Source: Nannochloris sp. 'desiccata' (Eukaryota; Chlorophyta; Trebouxiophyceae; Chlorellales; Chlorellaceae). Taken from it: a stretch of DNA of 64,000 bases. Positions 61,461 to 64,000 of this stretch are shown in pieces. Positions within the stretch are counted from its first letter, which is position 1, and each line of letters begins with the position of its first letter. The notes under the pieces are model-generated. The model worked only from the letters and a program-made list of their open reading frames with translations. It did no database searches and had not been told where the DNA came from. The position numbers and the translations under genes are program-made. Location: NCBI GenBank assembly GCA_019044685.2, contig JAGTXX020000004.1, forward strand, positions 682,001 through 746,000, read 5' to 3'.

Positions 61461-63251
61461 CTACTTCAAACTATCTAATACAACGCTTCTCATCAATTCC
61501 ACCGGCGCCTCTTTCCCAGTAAACAGCCTAAACTGATCTGCCGCTTGCCCCACAAACATCTCGTCACCAGTTACCACAGCACACCCAGCAGCGGCAGCTT
61601 CTTGGAGCAAGCGAGTCCGTAGTGGCGTGTACACTGCATCAAACACAAGGGTATACCCGGATAAAGCTGCAGCAGGGACAGGAGTTTCATCTTCCAAAGG
61701 ATGCATGCCCACGGAAGTTGTGTTGACGAGAACATCCCCGGAGACTTCCCCCGAAGATACCTCTTCAAGGGCAACCCCTTTTGCAGGTGGAGTTGAATTA
61801 AGCTGTGTAGCAAGCTCAATTGCTCTAGAAGCGGAACGGTTTGCAATAACCACACTGGCTCCACGAGCAGCAGCGCCAAAGGCTAAAGCACGACCAGCGC
61901 CACCGGCACCAACGACCACCACTGTCTTGCCTTTTAATGGAGAGTTGTGAGCAGCTTCTGCGGTGCCAGATCCACCTAATCCACGCTCTATAGCTGAAAT
62001 GGCAGCTGACCAGTCGGTATTATACGCCTTTAAAGTGCCATCGGCTTGTCTTATTAGAGTATTAGCTGCCCCAATAGCGGTAGCAACCTCATCAGCAGTG
62101 GCTGCCCCTTTTAAGGCAGCTTCCTTGTGTGGAATTGTCACGCTGAAGCCAGCCCAGTCCTTCGAACAGAAGGTTTTTAAGAATGTAGCCATGTTATCTA
62201 CGAGGAGAGGGACATACACCCCTTCGAATCCGATTGATGACATCGCTGCATTGTGAATGGCGGGAGACCTGCTATGTGAAACAGGGTTGCCTACGATTCC
62301 AAATACTTTGGTTGCTGCGTTTTGTTCTTGTAATCTAAATAAGTTAAGTAATTGGCTCAATGTTGGTTGGCCAGGGGCGCTTTGACGCTCTGGACTCAAG
62401 GCGCCAAAAGTTAAAAAGCCACCGTATTTGGGCGCCAAAATTCTTGTGATTTGACCCCGTTCAGCCATAGCCAAGGCAATTGTAGGCTGCCCAGAAGCGA
62501 CAGCGCGTTGTAAAACACGTAATACACGTGCTGCGTCGGTTATATCTTGAGCTGTAGTGGCAAATTTAACAATATCCGCTCCGGCTGCTTTGCATTTTTC
62601 TACCAGGGCGTCAAGTTCTTCTTCACTGGTTGTAGCTTGATAATCGTGGGAAGAGATGATCACCCGGTTGTTAGGGTGTGCAGTAGAAGTTGCAGCTGCG
62701 AAATATACGTGTGCCGCTTTTAATTCTATGTCGATGAAGTCTGCTCCCAGAGCAGCAGCATATTTTAGTGCAGCCAACCGAGGTGCCTCTTCTCCGTTGT
62801 AGAGACCACCTTCCCAGGCAGGACGGAAGGTGACGATGACGGGAAGTGGGCACGTGTCCAATAAAGAAGGTAGATCTGTTTCTGGGCTGAAGTGTTCGAG
62901 ATAGTCTAAACGGATTTCAACAATGTCAGCACCGGCCGCTAATGCCTCTTGAGCCTCAGCGAGCATGCCGTCAACCGTCTTTGCAGTTAAGCTGGTGCAT
63001 AATAGAGTGCTAGATGCACCCGGGGAGCTGCTTTGTTGGGGTCCTTGGGCCATTGCGGAGGACGCACAAGGGATAAGTGAGCTGATTCTTTGAGATTGGA
63101 TAATTGATGGCAATAATGTGCGAGCTCTAGTTGCGATGGTAGAAATTGGTGTGTTCAATTGCACTCTAAAATGCTTTGATGGTCTAGTAAAGGACACGCA
63201 GAGTTGAACACTGTGTCCGATTGAGGTAACTTGTTTCAAGCTTGTAGTCAT
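61461..63251 (-). CDS. Bifunctional 3-dehydroquinate dehydratase / shikimate dehydrogenase
   Basis: Single exon, 596 aa, the fused plant-type enzyme of the plastid shikimate pathway. The N-terminal transit region is about 1-70. Type I dehydratase (about 75-300): VEIRLDYLEHF, VIISSHDYQATT with the catalytic His, and DIVKFATTAQD with the Schiff-base Lys. Shikimate dehydrogenase (about 315-590): GNPVSHSRSPAIHNAAMSSI, GFSVTIPHKEAAL with the catalytic Lys, NTDWSAA with the Asp, VVVGAGGAGRALAFGAAARG for NADP, and VNTTSVGMHP. All key residues look intact. The dehydratase/dehydrogenase order is as in plants. Confidence 0.97.
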   Translation of the reverse strand: MTTSLKQVTSIGHSVQLCVSFTRPSKHFRVQLNTPISTIATRARTLLPSIIQSQRISSLIPCASSAMAQGPQQSSSPGASSTLLCTSLTAKTVDGMLAEAQEALAAGADIVEIRLDYLEHFSPETDLPSLLDTCPLPVIVTFRPAWEGGLYNGEEAPRLAALKYAAALGADFIDIELKAAHVYFAAATSTAHPNNRVIISSHDYQATTSEEELDALVEKCKAAGADIVKFATTAQDITDAARVLRVLQRAVASGQPTIALAMAERGQITRILAPKYGGFLTFGALSPERQSAPGQPTLSQLLNLFRLQEQNAATKVFGIVGNPVSHSRSPAIHNAAMSSIGFEGVYVPLLVDNMATFLKTFCSKDWAGFSVTIPHKEAALKGAATADEVATAIGAANTLIRQADGTLKAYNTDWSAAISAIERGLGGSGTAEAAHNSPLKGKTVVVVGAGGAGRALAFGAAARGASVVIANRSASRAIELATQLNSTPPAKGVALEEVSSGEVSGDVLVNTTSVGMHPLEDETPVPAAALSGYTLVFDAVYTPLRTRLLQEAAAAGCAVVTGDEMFVGQAADQFRLFTGKEAPVELMRSVVLDSLK

Positions 63252-63686
63252 GGTGAAACAAATTTCAGTGCGTAAGCTTGCCTATTGCTCCACTTGCCAA
63301 GTACCCAAAATTGTATAATTAGTATTGATACAATGCACGGTATGATTATTGAAAATAAAAGAGCAGGGAGAACGATTTCAAAAGCCTGTCTTTGCCTGCT
63401 ATGTTCCTGCCATCTCTCTCCGGCCGCTGCATTTTGGAGGGACTGTGGTGTGCCTTAATCAATTCTCAACGTTTTAAAAACGGACAACAAAAGAACAAGA
63501 GCAAGTGGATACTACTAAAGAATGCTAGAGTACATCATACCTTCCCCACTCAACACGTACGAACGAACGAGGACTAGGACGCCCGCTGGAAAAAAAACAA
63601 TCTGAAGTCAAATATTAAAAATAAATCAATCAAATACAGAAAAATTAAACTAATATTCCTATCCACTGTAATCCACAACCAAACTC
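63252..63686. promoter_or_regulatory. Shikimate-gene promoter and transporter 3' end
   Basis: 435 bp between two minus-strand genes; AT-rich at 63600-63660. No gene seen. Confidence 0.4.
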
Positions 63687-64000
63687 TTATTTCTTCGCTG
63701 CTTCTCTCTGTTTTGCAATAACAAACATCACCCCAGAGGCCAGCCCCACCAACACGCTCGCTAAATTCGGTAGGCTAATTCCAGTTTCAAATAATAATAA
63801 TCCTATAAGAGACACTGGAATCTTATTTAAAGAGCCTACCAGACTGAACGTCGTTGGTGTAGTGGTAGAAAGGAACCATAATACTGAGAAAGAGATGCCG
63901 AATCCAACTAATCCAGTCAAAGAAGCGACAAAAAGAAAGGCAGGGTTGTACAAATCTGGCTGTTCCGGGAGCGTCTTTAATTCGCCTTGGAAGGCCATGA
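63687..64000 (-). CDS. GONST/VRG4-type nucleotide-sugar transporter (3' end, partial)
   Basis: The gene enters from beyond the right edge; the last 104 or so residues are visible, ending at the stop at 63687. Members carry GDP-mannose and related sugars into the Golgi (drug/metabolite-transporter fold). Visible: FVASLTGLVGFGISFSVLWF, TTTPTTFSLVGSLNKIPVSL, LIGLLLFETGISLPNLASVL and a final hydrophobic helix (GLASGVMFVIAK). SLVGSLNKIP is a strong family signature. The Met near 63998 is internal, not the start. The lysine-rich end (REAAKK) resembles ER/Golgi retrieval tails. Confidence 0.87.
   Translation of the reverse strand, partial: MAFQGELKTLPEQPDLYNPAFLFVASLTGLVGFGISFSVLWFLSTTTPTTFSLVGSLNKIPVSLIGLLLFETGISLPNLASVLVGLASGVMFVIAKQREAAKK

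Overview
The window is nuclear DNA of a photosynthetic eukaryote, most likely a compact-genome green alga of chlorophyte (perhaps trebouxiophyte) type. Genes are split by short GT-AG introns, mostly 80-200 nt. Many products carry plastid-type N-terminal extensions: lycopene cyclase, isoamylase, dehydroquinate dehydratase/shikimate dehydrogenase, sulfiredoxin, a PHT4-like transporter, a CBM20 protein and a DUF1995 protein. AP2 and B3 DNA-binding domains point to Viridiplantae. The lineage assignment is inference; no marker here settles genus or class. I see no rRNA, tRNA, CRISPR array, transposon or complete mobile element.

Layout. 0-13 kb: the first exon of an eIF5B-like gene, RMI1 (interrupted by one in-frame TAG), a P-type plasma-membrane H+-ATPase, a SYLF-domain protein, a ZOP1-like splicing factor and an unrecognised repeat protein. 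13-22 kb: a receptor-like kinase whose ectodomain looks like a catalytically dead RNase T2, a plastid ABM-domain protein, sulfiredoxin, GLOD4, an Rsa3-like protein and a coiled-coil protein with an acylation-type N terminus. 22-31 kb: a KDM4-type JmjC demethylase, isoamylase and BOP1/ERB1. 31-42 kb: a WW-GYF protein, an Ala/Ser-rich secreted protein, a CUE/DUF1771/Smr protein, a small membrane protein, lycopene cyclase, a PHT4-type transporter and PEX12. 42-49 kb: a Yippee-like protein, a truncated FAD-oxidoreductase fragment, a VOC protein, a two-TM plastid candidate, a PUB-UBX protein, a Sen15-like protein and a START/SRPBCC protein. 49-53 kb: two adjacent B3-type genes, one with a clear AP2 domain (RAV-like). 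54-64 kb: GPI8/PIG-K, a CBM20 starch-binding protein with an apparent frameshift, an FNR-like reductase, a DUF1995 protein, the bifunctional shikimate enzyme and the 3' end of a GONST-type nucleotide-sugar transporter.

The genes do not form one pathway; this is ordinary dense eukaryotic gene order with several head-to-head and tail-to-tail pairs. Plastid carbohydrate metabolism recurs (isoamylase, CBM20 protein), as do RNA and ribosome biogenesis (ZOP1, BOP1, Rsa3-like, Sen15-like, WW-GYF).

The standout is the gene at 13140-15621: signal peptide, RNase T2-like ectodomain with every catalytic-motif His replaced, Pro-rich stalk, one TM helix and a cytosolic TKL-type kinase. It looks like a pseudo-RNase receptor kinase. 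I do not know this architecture as a described receptor class, but could not search for it. Exon boundaries were inferred by eye from splice motifs and frame continuity; no transcript data were available.
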